Source: Chlamydiota bacterium (GTDB taxonomy: Bacteria > Chlamydiota > Chlamydiia > Chlamydiales > JABDDJ01). From it: a stretch of 45,971 bases of DNA. The stretch is taken from contig JABDDJ010000015.1 in NCBI GenBank assembly GCA_013287645.1, forward strand, positions 1 through 45,971, written 5' to 3'. Shown in pieces: positions 1-8,941 of this stretch. The notes beneath the pieces were generated by a model that did not search any database, was not told the DNA's origin, and worked only from the letters and a program-made list of their open reading frames with translations. Both the position numbers and the translations under genes were made by a program. The number at the start of each line of letters is the position of its first letter. The stretch's first letter is position 1.

Positions 1-201
1 GGCAAAGTAATCTCAACTGTCGTCGAGGGCTATCATCCTGAATCCAAAATGTTAATGGTGGGCAGGCATTATGGCCAATGTCCTGATATTGATGGGCAAG
101 TCATTATTAATGATGGGCGCAAAGTCACAGAATTTGGAAAAATCTATTCAGTTAAAATCACGGACCATACAGACTACGATTTAATAGGTACCGTATTGTA
201 A
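1..201 (+). CDS. rimO: Ribosomal protein S12 methylthiotransferase RimO, C-terminal end (partial)
   Basis: The frame is open from base 1 and ends at TAA 199-201, giving the last 66 residues of a protein that starts outside the window. The visible part matches the C-terminal TRAM domain of RimO: a G-K-V beta strand, the segment CPDIDGQVIIND, and the ending DYDLIGTVL, which parallels the A-P-E-I-D-G and D-E-Y-D-L positions of RimO. In the family this radical-SAM enzyme adds a methylthio group to an aspartate of ribosomal protein S12. The catalytic Cys motif lies upstream and cannot be seen. MiaB, the other methylthiotransferase, ends the window, but its TRAM end is not visible. The next gene starts 8 nt downstream. 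Confidence 0.85.
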   Translation, partial: GKVISTVVEGYHPESKMLMVGRHYGQCPDIDGQVIINDGRKVTEFGKIYSVKITDHTDYDLIGTVL

Positions 202-209
202 AGGAATAT

Positions 210-386
210 ATGTTTAAGCGGCTTCATGACTTTTACAATGCCTCGACTCAAACAAAGTTATTTATCTTTAATTATGCGCTTTACATGTTCCTGATTGTGG
301 TCACAACAGTCTATGTCTATGCTAGGCTAGATTTTGTCCGCTCTGGCCCTAAACCTTCACAAGAAACTCAACAAATTTCCTCATAG
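210..386 (+). CDS. Small single-pass membrane protein (58 aa), unknown function
   Basis: This short frame runs from ATG 210 to TAG 384-386 behind a good ribosome binding site (AAGGAATAT), 8 nt after the rimO stop. The protein begins MFKRLHDFYN and has one hydrophobic stretch at about residues 16-34 (IFNYALYMFLIVVTTVYVY) followed by RLDFVR, then a short polar Ser/Gln-rich tail. The pattern fits a membrane anchor with a cytoplasmic basic N-terminus. It ends 7 nt before the preferred lysS start, so it probably belongs to the same transcript. I do not recognise the family; its support is the RBS, the spacing and the transmembrane pattern. Confidence 0.6.
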   Translation: MFKRLHDFYNASTQTKLFIFNYALYMFLIVVTTVYVYARLDFVRSGPKPSQETQQISS

Positions 387-393
387 GATAAAA

Positions 394-1980
394 ATGTCTT
401 CCAGTCAACCTGAGTACCTCTCTCATGAAGAGTATATTAACCGTAGCCGCAAGTTAGAAGAACTGCGTAGCCTAGGTATTGAACCTTATCCGAATGAATA
501 CCGTCCCACACATACGATAGAAGAGGTGCGTAAAAGCTATCCTGATGCCTCTATTGGACATAGTGAAGATGCTGCTGCCGGCAAGACTCCTCAAGTAAAG
601 ATTGCGGGTAGGCTGGTGCTGTTCCGTGCGATGGGAAAAAATGCTTTTGCGCAGATTCAAGATGGCCATACGCGCATTCAGGTCATGTTCAATCAAGAGG
701 CCACACAAATTCCTGGATACCATCCACAGGGTGATCCGCCAGTAAATGCGTTTAAGCTGATCGAAAAAAAGTTTGATTTGGGCGACATTATTGGTGTGGA
801 AGGGAATGTCTTTTATACAAATAAGGGTGAATTAACTGTCTTTGGTAAGAATGTATCGCTTCTCTGCAAAACTCTTCTTCCTTTAGCCGACAAGCATTCT
901 GGATTGATTGATAAGGAGCTACGCTACCGTAAGCGCTGGCTAGACATGATCTCAAATCCGGAAGTGCATCGTCAATTCCGTATGCGCAGTGAAATATTAT
1001 CTTTAATCCGCAAGCATATGGAGGCTAATCGCTTCCTCGAGGTGGAGACACCGGTCATTCAGAGTATTTATGGAGGTGCCGAAGCAAAGCCATTTATCAC
1101 CAAGTTGAATGCTTTGGATCAGCAGATGTTTCTGCGTATCTCGTTAGAGATTCCGTTAAAAAAATTGATCATCGGGGGCATGGAGCGTGTTTTTGAGATG
1201 GGTAAAGTCTTCCGTAATGAGGGAATCGACCGCAGCCATAACCCTGAATTCACTCTTTTAGAGGCCTATGCAGCCTATTGGGATTATAATGATATCATGC
1301 GTTATGTCGAGACGCTGTATGAAAAAATTGCTTTACATCTTTTTAATTCGACGAAAATTGAAGTGCCTATGCCTGGAAAAGAGGAGCTCGTCACTTTGGA
1401 TCTGAAAACGCCCTGGATCCGCATGTCAATGAAAGAGAGCCTCAGACATTACGCTCATTTAGATGTAGACAATATGAATGAAGAAGCGATGCGACGACTA
1501 CTCATTGATTCGGGCCATATCGCTCCAAAAGAGGTCCAAGGGCTTTCACGTGGTTTACTTATCGCAGCTCTTTTTGAAATCTATGTCGAAGAGCATCTTG
1601 TTCAGCCGCACCATATTATTGATCATCCGATCGAAACAACTCCTTTATGTAAACTGCATCGCGATCCAGCTCTACGCAAAGAGCGCATTGTGGAGCGGTT
1701 TGAAACATTTATTCTGTGCAGTGAAGCTTGCAATGCGTATACAGAACTTAACGATCCTCTTTTACAGCGCTCGTTGTTTGAAGAACAGGAGAACCGTCGC
1801 GAAAAGGGCGACGAAGAGGCTGCTCCAACAGACGAGGAGTTTTTAGAGGCGATCTGTCAAGGAATGCCTCCCACAGGAGGATTTGGAATAGGTATTGACC
1901 GTCTGGTAATGCTGTTTACACAGGCTCTGTCTATCCGTGATGTACTCTTCTTCCCCTGGATGAAACCTCAAGGTGACTAA
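394..1980 (+). CDS. lysS: Lysine--tRNA ligase, class II
   Basis: This enzyme charges tRNA-Lys with lysine in the cytoplasm. The 528-residue protein has the expected order: an N-terminal OB-fold anticodon-binding domain (about residues 65-180), then the class II catalytic core. Motif 2 reads FRNEGIDRSHNPEF near residue 271 and motif 3 reads GGFGIGIDRLVMLF near residue 495. The frame is open further upstream from 334, but ATG 394 is preferred: it follows AGGAT at a suitable distance, clears the upstream small gene and gives the normal N-terminus (YLSHEEYINRSRKLEELRSLG is reached within a few residues). The stop TAA shares its last A with the ATG of xseA, so the two genes are likely translationally coupled. 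Confidence 0.96.
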   Translation: MSSSQPEYLSHEEYINRSRKLEELRSLGIEPYPNEYRPTHTIEEVRKSYPDASIGHSEDAAAGKTPQVKIAGRLVLFRAMGKNAFAQIQDGHTRIQVMFNQEATQIPGYHPQGDPPVNAFKLIEKKFDLGDIIGVEGNVFYTNKGELTVFGKNVSLLCKTLLPLADKHSGLIDKELRYRKRWLDMISNPEVHRQFRMRSEILSLIRKHMEANRFLEVETPVIQSIYGGAEAKPFITKLNALDQQMFLRISLEIPLKKLIIGGMERVFEMGKVFRNEGIDRSHNPEFTLLEAYAAYWDYNDIMRYVETLYEKIALHLFNSTKIEVPMPGKEELVTLDLKTPWIRMSMKESLRHYAHLDVDNMNEEAMRRLLIDSGHIAPKEVQGLSRGLLIAALFEIYVEEHLVQPHHIIDHPIETTPLCKLHRDPALRKERIVERFETFILCSEACNAYTELNDPLLQRSLFEEQENRREKGDEEAAPTDEEFLEAICQGMPPTGGFGIGIDRLVMLFTQALSIRDVLFFPWMKPQGD

Positions 1981-3263
1981 TGGTAGTGGCTACGGAAAAT
2001 CTTCAAGCTTGGAGCGTCACGGCCTTAACGTCGTTGATTAAGAACAAGCTTGAGATTGAATTTCCTTCTGTTACTGTACTTGGAGAGGTCTCCAACTGCA
2101 AACAGCAACAAACGGGCCACTGGTATTTTACTTTAAAAGATGAGTATGCGCAGATTTCGGTGGTGATGTTCCGCACCGATGCAACCTCTTTAGCTTTTAT
2201 TCCACAGAATGGTGACAAGGTTATTGTTGAGGGAGCTCTTAATGTCTATCCTCCGGGTGGACGGTACCAAATTGTCATCCGTAAAATGCAAAAGCAGGGA
2301 TTGGGTGAGCTGCTCTTGCGTCTAGAAGCTCTTAAGAAAATGATCCATCAGCGCGGCTGGTTTAAAAAAGAGTTTAAAAAGCCGCTTCCATTTTTGCCAA
2401 AACGGATTGGGGTAGTCACCAGCCCAACCGGAGCGGTGATTCAAGATATTATTCATGCTCTGACACGGCGGGGCGGGGGTGGTTTTAATCTTATCCTTAA
2501 CCCTGTCAAGGTGCAGGGTGAAGGCTCTGCTCAAGAAATTGCTCAGGCGATTAAATTTTTTAACGAGCGTTTACCGGTCGATGTCATCATTATTGGACGT
2601 GGCGGTGGCAGCTTGGAAGATCTCTGGAGCTTTAATGAAGAGATTGTGGCTGAAGCGATTTTTCACAGCAAGATACCGACGATTTGCGCTGTAGGCCATG
2701 AGACAGACCATACAATTGCAGAATATGTGGCTGATATGCGTGCATCGACGCCTACAGCGGCTGCAGAGATGGTGATGGCGGAGAAACTTCAGCAGCAGAA
2801 GCATCTTAACCAGCTCCAAAAACAGTGCCAGCAAGCGCTGGTCTACCATGTGCGCACCTGGATGCAAAAGATGGATGAGTGCCGCTCGGCAGTCGACCGC
2901 TCACTTCGGCAGCGGATTCAACATTTAAAATTGAAACTTGCTGGATATCGAAAAGCGCTTGAAGCTCGGGATCCTCGTCTGAGATTAAAACACCTGCGTC
3001 AGCTATTGGTAGATTGGGGTCGCTCATTTGACAGACTTATTTATGGACGTATGGTCCTACAGCGACAACGTTTAAAAGGCATTCAGCAAACTCTGCAGGC
3101 CATCGATCCGGCGCATTTGTTAAAAAAGGGTTTTAGCATTCTCTTTGCTGAAAAAGATGGATCGGTTATAACTAATGGGGAAAAGGTACATAGTGGTGAT
3201 AAAGTTCGGATTCGCCTGGCCAAGGGGAATCTTAAAGCAACCATTGATAGGGTCGAGTTGTGA
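1980..3263 (+). CDS. xseA: Exodeoxyribonuclease VII large subunit
   Basis: This is the catalytic subunit of exonuclease VII, which degrades single-stranded DNA together with XseB. The 427-residue protein has an N-terminal OB-type domain (VLGEVSNCKQQQTGHWYFTL), the family signature RIGVVTSPTGAVIQD near residue 142, and GRGGGSLEDLWSFN near residue 205, followed by AVGHETDHTIAEYVAD. A long charged helical region precedes a short beta-rich C-terminus, as usual for XseA. The start overlaps the lysS stop by one base, and the stop overlaps the GTG start of xseB, which argues for coupled synthesis of both subunits. Confidence 0.96.
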   Translation: MVVATENLQAWSVTALTSLIKNKLEIEFPSVTVLGEVSNCKQQQTGHWYFTLKDEYAQISVVMFRTDATSLAFIPQNGDKVIVEGALNVYPPGGRYQIVIRKMQKQGLGELLLRLEALKKMIHQRGWFKKEFKKPLPFLPKRIGVVTSPTGAVIQDIIHALTRRGGGGFNLILNPVKVQGEGSAQEIAQAIKFFNERLPVDVIIIGRGGGSLEDLWSFNEEIVAEAIFHSKIPTICAVGHETDHTIAEYVADMRASTPTAAAEMVMAEKLQQQKHLNQLQKQCQQALVYHVRTWMQKMDECRSAVDRSLRQRIQHLKLKLAGYRKALEARDPRLRLKHLRQLLVDWGRSFDRLIYGRMVLQRQRLKGIQQTLQAIDPAHLLKKGFSILFAEKDGSVITNGEKVHSGDKVRIRLAKGNLKATIDRVEL

Positions 3264-3538
3264 AAGAAAAACATCCCGAAACTGCTGAGCAGCAGCAGCT
3301 TTCGTTTGAATCTGCATTTTTACGCTTAGAAGAACTTTTAGAAAAACTGAACAGTCCAGAGACTCCTCTTGAAGAGGCGTTAAAATACTACGAAGAAGCG
3401 GATAAGTTAATCACCCTTTGCGGAAAAAGATTAAATGATGCAGAAAAGCGAATAGAAAAGTTGATCAAAAATCGGAATGGTGAGGTATTAGTGGATGAAA
3501 GTGGATCCCCTAAAACTGAACCGTTTTCTTTACCTTAA
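3260..3538 (+). CDS. xseB: Exodeoxyribonuclease VII small subunit
   Basis: This 92-residue protein carries the XseB pattern: SFESAFLRLEELLEKLNSPE, then PLEEALKYYEEADKLI, and finally a helix with LNDAEKRIEKL. XseB subunits coat the helical stalk of XseA and are needed for nuclease activity. The start is GTG at 3260-3262, overlapping the xseA TGA (3261-3263); no in-frame ATG lies close by. The N-terminus has about 15 extra residues rich in Gln and Glu before the conserved core. Confidence 0.93.
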   Translation: MKEKHPETAEQQQLSFESAFLRLEELLEKLNSPETPLEEALKYYEEADKLITLCGKRLNDAEKRIEKLIKNRNGEVLVDESGSPKTEPFSLP

Positions 3539-3553
3539 AAGTAAAATAAGCTG

Positions 3554-5464
3554 ATGACTGATTCTATCCTATCTCACATCGCTACTCCGGAAGATTTACA
3601 AACGCTTGATTTTAAACAACTTACACAGCTTGCCGCAGAGATTCGACAACGTATCATCGAAGTCATGTCTGTCAACGGAGGCCACCTCGCCTCTAACCTT
3701 GGTTCGATAGAACTCACTCTTGCTCTCCATAAAGTTTTTGACTCTCCCACCGATAAATTCATCTGGGATGTCAGCCACCAAACCTATACTCACAAACTCG
3801 TTACCGGTCGCAAAGAACAGTTTCATACGATTCGCCAGCATCAAGGTCTTTGCGGATTCAGCCATCCTAAAGAATCATCGTATGACCACTTTCATGCGGG
3901 CCATGCCGGAACTGCCCTCTCTTTATCACTGGGTGTTGCCACAACGCGTGATCTCATGGGAGATGACTTCTATGTGATCCCTATTATTGGCGATGCGACT
4001 TTAACGTGCGGAATGTCGTTAGAGGCTTTGAATAATCTGCCTAAGGACTTAAAAAAATTCGTTGTCATATTGAATGATAACGCCATGTCGATCTCCAAAA
4101 ATGTCGGTGCTATCACGCATATATTAAGCCGCATCATCAGCAATCCTCTCACTCACCGTATCCACCAAGAAATCGACTCGCTGGTCTCTAAAATCCCGAG
4201 CTATGGACCTGCTCTCGCCCGGCAAGGACATAAAATCTCCAGCTCCATCAAAAACCTTGTCAGCCCTGCCGTCTTCTTCGAACACTACGGTATGTCCTAT
4301 ATCGGTCCAATCGACGGTCATAATATTAAAGACTTAGTGCACGCGCTCGAAGGTCTCAAAAACTCCTCATGGCCCGTCTTGCTGCATGTCCTGACCAACA
4401 AGGGACATGGAATGCCGGCAGCTCTTGAAAATCCGATTAGTTATCATGGTGTTAAACCTTTCCATATCGATACTGGAAAGTTTGTCGTCTCGACCTCCTC
4501 GAAGCCTTCTTTTCCACAAATTTTTGGAAAACACCTTCTACACATGGCTGAGCACGATCCTAACCTAGTTGCCGTCACTCCCGCTATGTCGCTAGGCTCC
4601 TGCCTTGATGGCATGATGCAAAAATATCCCGACCGTTGCTTTGATGTGGGAATAGCTGAATCGCATGCTCTCACCTTTAGCGGAGGCCTCGCCTACCGCC
4701 ATAAAGCTAAAGTCCTCGTCTCGATCTATTCTACATTCTTGCAACGTGCCCTCGATAATCTCTATCACGATATCTGCCTGCAAGAGCTACCTGTGGTACT
4801 GGCCATTGACAGAGCTGGAGTCGCAGGTGCTGATGGAGCAACCCATAATGGTATCTACGATATCGCCTTCCTGAATGCGATGCCTAATATGGTCATTTGT
4901 CAACCGCGCAATGGAGATCTGCTTAAGGATCTGATGGATGCTGCCTTCGCGTGGGAGTCTCCTACAGCAATCCGCTATCCCAACCTTCCGACTGAGGTAA
5001 CTGATGCCCCGAGAAAGCCTCGTCCTCTTGGAAAAGGGGAGATCCTTGCCGAAGGATCTAAACTTCTCATCATCGCCTTAGGTCATATGTGTTATTCAGC
5101 GCTTGAAGTGCGGGAATTACTCAAAGAGTGGGACGTCGAAGCCACTGTTCTCGATCCGATCTTTATTAAACCTCTAGATAGCGACCTATTATTTGATCTG
5201 CTTACAAAACATACGCGCATCGTTACAATTGAGGAACATGCTCTATCAAGTGGCTTAGGTGCCATCATCAACCATTTTCTCATGACACACAGCTATCACA
5301 ATATTCAAACCCTCAACTTCGGCATTCCACCCGCCTTCATCGAGCACGGCAGCCATAGCGCTATCCTCAAAGAACTTGATCTAACTCCAGACAAAATCAC
5401 TAAAAAAATTACTAATCATTTCGGACTGCATCGTCTCGCCACTGCAATTCCGGAACCATCATGA
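3554..5464 (+). CDS. dxs: 1-deoxy-D-xylulose-5-phosphate synthase
   Basis: DXS condenses pyruvate and glyceraldehyde-3-phosphate, using thiamine diphosphate, in the first step of the MEP isoprenoid pathway. The 636-residue length is normal. The region [20 protein letters not shown] matches the DXS N-terminus. The cofactor motif near residue 146 reads GDAT, then [14 protein letters not shown]; most DXS proteins have GDG at the first position. The catalytic Glu lies in [16 protein letters not shown] at about residue 370. The C-terminal transketolase domain is complete. The gene follows xseB by 15 nt with only a weak RBS and ends in an ATGA overlap with nadK. Confidence 0.94.
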   Translation: MTDSILSHIATPEDLQTLDFKQLTQLAAEIRQRIIEVMSVNGGHLASNLGSIELTLALHKVFDSPTDKFIWDVSHQTYTHKLVTGRKEQFHTIRQHQGLCGFSHPKESSYDHFHAGHAGTALSLSLGVATTRDLMGDDFYVIPIIGDATLTCGMSLEALNNLPKDLKKFVVILNDNAMSISKNVGAITHILSRIISNPLTHRIHQEIDSLVSKIPSYGPALARQGHKISSSIKNLVSPAVFFEHYGMSYIGPIDGHNIKDLVHALEGLKNSSWPVLLHVLTNKGHGMPAALENPISYHGVKPFHIDTGKFVVSTSSKPSFPQIFGKHLLHMAEHDPNLVAVTPAMSLGSCLDGMMQKYPDRCFDVGIAESHALTFSGGLAYRHKAKVLVSIYSTFLQRALDNLYHDICLQELPVVLAIDRAGVAGADGATHNGIYDIAFLNAMPNMVICQPRNGDLLKDLMDAAFAWESPTAIRYPNLPTEVTDAPRKPRPLGKGEILAEGSKLLIIALGHMCYSALEVRELLKEWDVEATVLDPIFIKPLDSDLLFDLLTKHTRIVTIEEHALSSGLGAIINHFLMTHSYHNIQTLNFGIPPAFIEHGSHSAILKELDLTPDKITKKITNHFGLHRLATAIPEPS

Positions 5465-6303
5465 TTATTGCACTGTTTCCCAACCTGACCAAAAAACAGT
5501 CCAAAAGCATTGCCATAGGAATCAGAGAATATCTCATCCAAAGAAATGTCACCGTCGTCGCCCGCGATGACGAAGCTGAAGAGATCGGCGCTATTCCTCT
5601 CAGCACCATCCAGCCAGAAGAGGTAGATTTCGTAATCACACTTGGCGGTGATGGAACCATCCTACGCTATATCCATACTCATCCTGAGCTTACCGCACCC
5701 GTTGTAGGCATTAATCTGGGCGGCCTTGGCTTTATGGCCGACATACCGATCACAGATATCTATCCTTGTCTACAAGCTATCCTAAGGGAAAACTACCGCA
5801 TCGACGAGCGCATTATGATGGAGGGCACCACTCTTTCTGGTCAAAAATGTTTCGCTTTAAATGATATCGTCATTCATCGTGCTCAAAACCCCTGCCTCAT
5901 CGATCTAGTTATCCATGTCGATGGCAACTACCTCAACACTTTTTCGGCCGATGGTATCATTATTGCCACTCCCAGCGGCTCTACAGCCTACTCTCTCGCC
6001 GCTGGTGGTCCCATCCTTACACCAGAACTGCAAGCATTTGTTTTGACTCCCATCAGCCCTCATACCATCTCCAACCGACCTATCGTCCTTATGCCCAGCC
6101 ACAACATCCAAATCCAATACATCAGCGAACATAACCCCATAGAAGTCACTTACGATGGTGTAGGAAGCTTCTCCATGTCAAATGGAGAAATGTTCTTCGT
6201 CACTCTTGCCGCCCGGAGCTTCAAATTAGTCAATTTATCTCAATATGACTATTTTTCTACTTTAAGAAAGAAATTAGGATGGACGGGGAAATTAAAGTCA
6301 TAA
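5461..6303 (+). CDS. nadK: NAD kinase
   Basis: NAD kinase makes NADP from NAD and ATP (or polyphosphate). The 280-residue protein has the defining [11 protein letters not shown] motif near residue 62, the NDIVIHRA segment, and the C-terminal motif [21 protein letters not shown]. Its ATG overlaps the dxs stop as ATGA, so the two are coupled. It ends the housekeeping run: about 200 bp without a gene follow before the cysteine-rich envelope genes, and that stretch has no convincing terminator. Confidence 0.95.
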   Translation: MIIALFPNLTKKQSKSIAIGIREYLIQRNVTVVARDDEAEEIGAIPLSTIQPEEVDFVITLGGDGTILRYIHTHPELTAPVVGINLGGLGFMADIPITDIYPCLQAILRENYRIDERIMMEGTTLSGQKCFALNDIVIHRAQNPCLIDLVIHVDGNYLNTFSADGIIIATPSGSTAYSLAAGGPILTPELQAFVLTPISPHTISNRPIVLMPSHNIQIQYISEHNPIEVTYDGVGSFSMSNGEMFFVTLAARSFKLVNLSQYDYFSTLRKKLGWTGKLKS

Positions 6304-6509
6304 CCCTCTTCTAATCAATACTTTACATTCAAAAAAGACAAGAATTTATTAAAATTTAGCAGATTCTTCTGGAAGAATTATTTACCAACACTGTATGAAC
6401 AGAAGGTAAATCCTTTTTTGTAGAGTGACCTCGTGATACTTATCCCACAGGATCACCTCAAAGGACAATGATATGAAAATTAACCACCCTAACTAGAAAG
6501 AGGTGTATC

Positions 6510-6707
6510 ATGACGAAGAAATTCTTCTCTCTGTTTGTTTTAGCTGCTACAACAATGATGTTAGCTGGCTGCTGCTGCGATCGTGATCCTTGCTGCAACC
6601 CATGCCCACGTCCCTGCTGTCCTCCAAAGCCTTGCTGCGCACCTAAGCCTTGTTGTCCACAACCATGCTGCCCAAGACCTTGCGCACCTGACAACTGCTG
6701 CTATTAA
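6510..6707 (+). CDS. omcA: Small cysteine-rich outer-membrane lipoprotein, OmcA type
   Basis: This 65-residue protein has a lipoprotein signal peptide (MTKKFFSLFVLAATTMM) and the lipobox LAGC at about residues 19-22, followed by a mature part made almost only of Cys and Pro, with repeats such as PCCPPKPCC and CCPQPCC. In Chlamydia, OmcA is the small partner of OmcB in the disulfide-linked outer-membrane complex of elementary bodies that stands in for peptidoglycan. The RBS GAAAGAGGTG sits at 6496-6504. The Cys-Pro units resemble the N-terminal repeats of omcB downstream. Assignment rests on composition, lipobox and neighbourhood. Confidence 0.9.
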   Translation: MTKKFFSLFVLAATTMMLAGCCCDRDPCCNPCPRPCCPPKPCCAPKPCCPQPCCPRPCAPDNCCY

Positions 6708-6733
6708 TAGCTCCGGTTTAAGGCTTATACAAC

Positions 6734-6764
6734 GTACCGGGTAGGAGTCTCTCCTCTCCGGTAC
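6734..6764 (+). other. Intercistronic hairpin between the two small Cys-rich lipoprotein genes
   Basis: The arms GTACCGG (6734-6740) and CCGGTAC (6758-6764) enclose a second stem GGAG/CTCC around a 3-nt loop, giving 14-nt arms with two mismatches. No U-run follows, so it is unlikely to be a simple terminator. It could stabilise the omcA mRNA end or block read-through and so set the ratio of omcA to the genes downstream. The role is inferred; the fold is read directly. Confidence 0.5.
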
Positions 6765-6800
6765 TTAATGAAAATAAACAAAATCCACGGTGGTCTCTAA

Positions 6801-7004
6801 ATGAAAGCTCTCTTAAACGCACTACTCGTTTACTCCCTTACCCTACTTCTATCATCCTGCTGCTGTGGAACCCTATTCGATACCTGTAGCAATCAAAGCT
6901 CCCCTCCTCGTCCCTACTGCCCTAGACCCGTACTCGACGACGAAGATGATTGCTGTGACGACGATGGATATTGCGCTCGCCCCTACTTATGGCAGCACTA
7001 CTAA
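6801..7004 (+). CDS. Second small cysteine-rich lipoprotein, OmcA-like
   Basis: The 67-residue protein starts MKALLNALLVYSLTLLL and has the lipobox LSSC at about residues 17-20 followed by CCG, so it should be lipidated. The mature part contains Cys pairs, PRPYCPRP and a very acidic segment (LDDEDDCCDDDGYC). It shares layout with OmcA but has fewer Cys-Pro units and carries acidic residues that OmcA lacks. Located between omcA and omcB on the same strand, it is probably another component of the disulfide-linked envelope. It could be a diverged omcA duplicate; no function is known to me. Confidence 0.7.
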   Translation: MKALLNALLVYSLTLLLSSCCCGTLFDTCSNQSSPPRPYCPRPVLDDEDDCCDDDGYCARPYLWQHY

Positions 7005-7100
7005 AGTTACTTGCGATTCCCTCTGCAACCAGAGGACTGAAAAAAAACTACCACGTGCTAATGAAAAGCTCGAGTAGACCTCACAACTAAGGAGTCTTAA

Positions 7101-8714
7101 ATGAGTAACATACTGCGTTACTTCACCGCGTTGCTCTTCGTATGCGCAACGACGATGATGTGGGCTAGTAATGGTAGAGGCGGGTGCCAACCACCTTGCC
7201 CAAGACCATGCGAACCTGTGTGCAGACCAGCACCTTGCCCAAAACCCTGTGAACCTGTTTGCAAACCACCATGTGAGCCTGTATGCAAGCCAGCTTGCCC
7301 AGCTCCATGTCCCCCTCCTTGCGAGCCATGCAAACTCCCTGTCCGCTGCAAACATCCACAGCAAAACGAGTTGAAGTGCTTCGACGGGATCACCGTCTCC
7401 GCCCGCAACCGCCCGCTCTGCATGCTTGGCGATCAGTACCCATTAGAGTTTGATATTCATGCTTGCGATGATGTCTGCGATGTTGTCGTCACTACACACT
7501 TGCCAGAAGGTGTTAGCTTCATCCGAAGCGTACCAGAAGCTCATGTAGATGGACGCAATGTTGTATGGGACATCGGTGCTATGCATAAAAACCAGTGCAT
7601 CCCTGCAAAAGTATGGCTACGTTGCGACTGTGAAGGCGAATTGTGCGCATGCTTCTGTGCCACAGCTACACCAGTACGCTTCTGCTCCATCCTCTGCGCT
7701 AAACCAATCTTGGTCTGCCATAAGTGCGGTCCAGAAGAAGTTTGCCCAGGAGATCCTGTAAACTATACAATTACAGTCACCAACCGTGGAAGCTGCACAG
7801 CTGAAGATGTTGTTGTTACAGACAACGTACCAGATGGACTTGAGCATAGCAGCGGCCTACGCACACTCTGCTTCCGCCTTGGAAACTTAGAGCCTTGCCA
7901 GTCCAAGAAAGTCAATGTTAACTTCTGCGCACATAAGCGTGGTCGTGTATGCAACAGCGCGATTGTCACAGCATGCAATGCTGAGTCCACATCCTGCCAA
8001 GCATGCACATGCATCGCTTGCTGCGCTGTAGAGATAACAAAGACTGGACCAAAAGAGGTTCAGATCGGCAAAAATGCAGACTATAACATCGTTGTGACAA
8101 ATACTGGTGATAAGACATTGACAGACGTTGTAGTGACAGATATTGCACCTACAGCAACATCAATCGTTGCTGCTCCAGGCGCAGCTGTTAGCTGCAATCA
8201 GGCTGTATGGAAGATGCGTGAGTTGAAGTCAGGCGAAAAAGCTAGCTTCGCTATCACGTTGACTACCTGCACACCAGGATGCTTCACTAACCGAGTTAGC
8301 GTTACAGATTGCCAAGGCTGCAACGACTGCGCAGAGTTCACCACACGTTGGAGAGGACGTCCTGCACTTACAGTTTGCATCTGCGATACAGAAGATCCAA
8401 TCTGCATAGGCGAAATGACCAGCTATTGCATCAGCATCGTGAACCAAGGTTCCGAATCTGATAACAATGTAAATGTTGTCGTTCATTTCCCACCAGAGAT
8501 CCAGCCAATAGATGCGTCCGGTGACACACCAGGACAAGTCAATGGCCAAACAGTAACATTTGCTCCTTATGATAACTTCAGACCACGTCAAACATTGAAC
8601 TATAAGATCAATGCACGTGCGATGAAGTCGGGTGATGCACGTGTCGTTGCTGAGGTATCCTCTGCATCGATCACGACGCCGATCACTCAACAAGAGAGCA
8701 CGATCGTTAACTAA
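7101..8714 (+). CDS. omcB: Large cysteine-rich outer-membrane complex protein OmcB
   Basis: OmcB is the 60-kDa-class periplasmic cysteine-rich protein of chlamydial elementary bodies, cross-linked by disulfides and in some species exposed as an adhesin. The 537-residue product has a signal peptide (about residues 1-23), then a Cys-Pro repeat zone at about residues 28-80 built from units such as CEPVCKPPCEPVCKP, then several DUF11-like Ig-type repeats marked by NYTITVTNRGSCTAEDVVV and DYNIVVTNTGDKTLTDVVV. Cysteines are spread throughout. The RBS AAGGAGT precedes ATG 7101. The C-terminal domain ends in a Cys-free stretch. A strong terminator follows. The Cys-Pro zone is longer than I would expect for genus Chlamydia and echoes OmcA. 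Confidence 0.95.
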   Translation: MSNILRYFTALLFVCATTMMWASNGRGGCQPPCPRPCEPVCRPAPCPKPCEPVCKPPCEPVCKPACPAPCPPPCEPCKLPVRCKHPQQNELKCFDGITVSARNRPLCMLGDQYPLEFDIHACDDVCDVVVTTHLPEGVSFIRSVPEAHVDGRNVVWDIGAMHKNQCIPAKVWLRCDCEGELCACFCATATPVRFCSILCAKPILVCHKCGPEEVCPGDPVNYTITVTNRGSCTAEDVVVTDNVPDGLEHSSGLRTLCFRLGNLEPCQSKKVNVNFCAHKRGRVCNSAIVTACNAESTSCQACTCIACCAVEITKTGPKEVQIGKNADYNIVVTNTGDKTLTDVVVTDIAPTATSIVAAPGAAVSCNQAVWKMRELKSGEKASFAITLTTCTPGCFTNRVSVTDCQGCNDCAEFTTRWRGRPALTVCICDTEDPICIGEMTSYCISIVNQGSESDNNVNVVVHFPPEIQPIDASGDTPGQVNGQTVTFAPYDNFRPRQTLNYKINARAMKSGDARVVAEVSSASITTPITQQESTIVN

Positions 8715-8740
8715 TGAGGACTTAGGTCCTTAAGCTAGTA

Positions 8741-8780
8741 AGCCCCTGCGAGAGGTAACTTTCGCAGGGGCTTTTTTTTT
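8741..8780 (+). terminator. Intrinsic terminator of the omc cluster
   Basis: AGCCCCTGCGA (8741-8751) pairs with TCGCAGGGGCT (8762-8772), a perfect 11-bp GC-rich stem with a 10-nt loop, followed by an unbroken run of nine T. It ends the omcB transcript 27 nt after the stop codon. It is a normal terminator, distinct from the long palindrome that begins right after its T-run. Confidence 0.93.
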
Positions 8781-8910
8781 AATCTAAACGCAAAGTCGCA
8801 AAGACGCAAAGAAAAATTTTAACAGTATAGTGTACCCCATTGTCTAGACAATGGGGTAAACTATACTGTAATTTTTTTTCTTTGCGACTTTGCGACTTTG
8901 CGTTTAGATT
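8781..8910. repeat. Long inverted repeat P1, left border of the 1138-aa gene
   Basis: Two 65-nt arms meet at the centre CATTGTCTAGACAATG (centre 8845/8846) with about six mismatches. Each arm carries three tandem 8-nt words of the form NCGCAAAG near its outer end, then an A/T-rich stretch, then the GC-containing core. The same element recurs at 12358-12488, on the other side of the orphan gene; the central 40 bp are nearly identical in both copies. It starts directly after the omcB terminator. Confidence 0.9.
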
Positions 8911-8941
8911 AATATAAGAGTCATAGCAGGAGCCAGTTTTT

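Noticed and set aside
334..393. Upstream extension of lysS
   Set aside because: It overlaps the small membrane-protein gene, lacks a suitable RBS and adds residues not typical of LysS; ATG 394 fits better.
6304..6509. Promoter of omcA
   Set aside because: Several AT-rich hexamers exist, but none gives a convincing -35/-10 pair, and chlamydial late promoters are hard to call by eye.
7019..7036. Hairpin CCTCTG/CAGAGG before omcB as a terminator
   Set aside because: The stem is only 6 bp and is followed by A residues, not T, on the plus strand.
7118..7423. Long minus-strand frames across the omc repeats
   Set aside because: They mirror the Cys-Pro repeat coding of omcB and have no RBS; they are shadows of the real gene.
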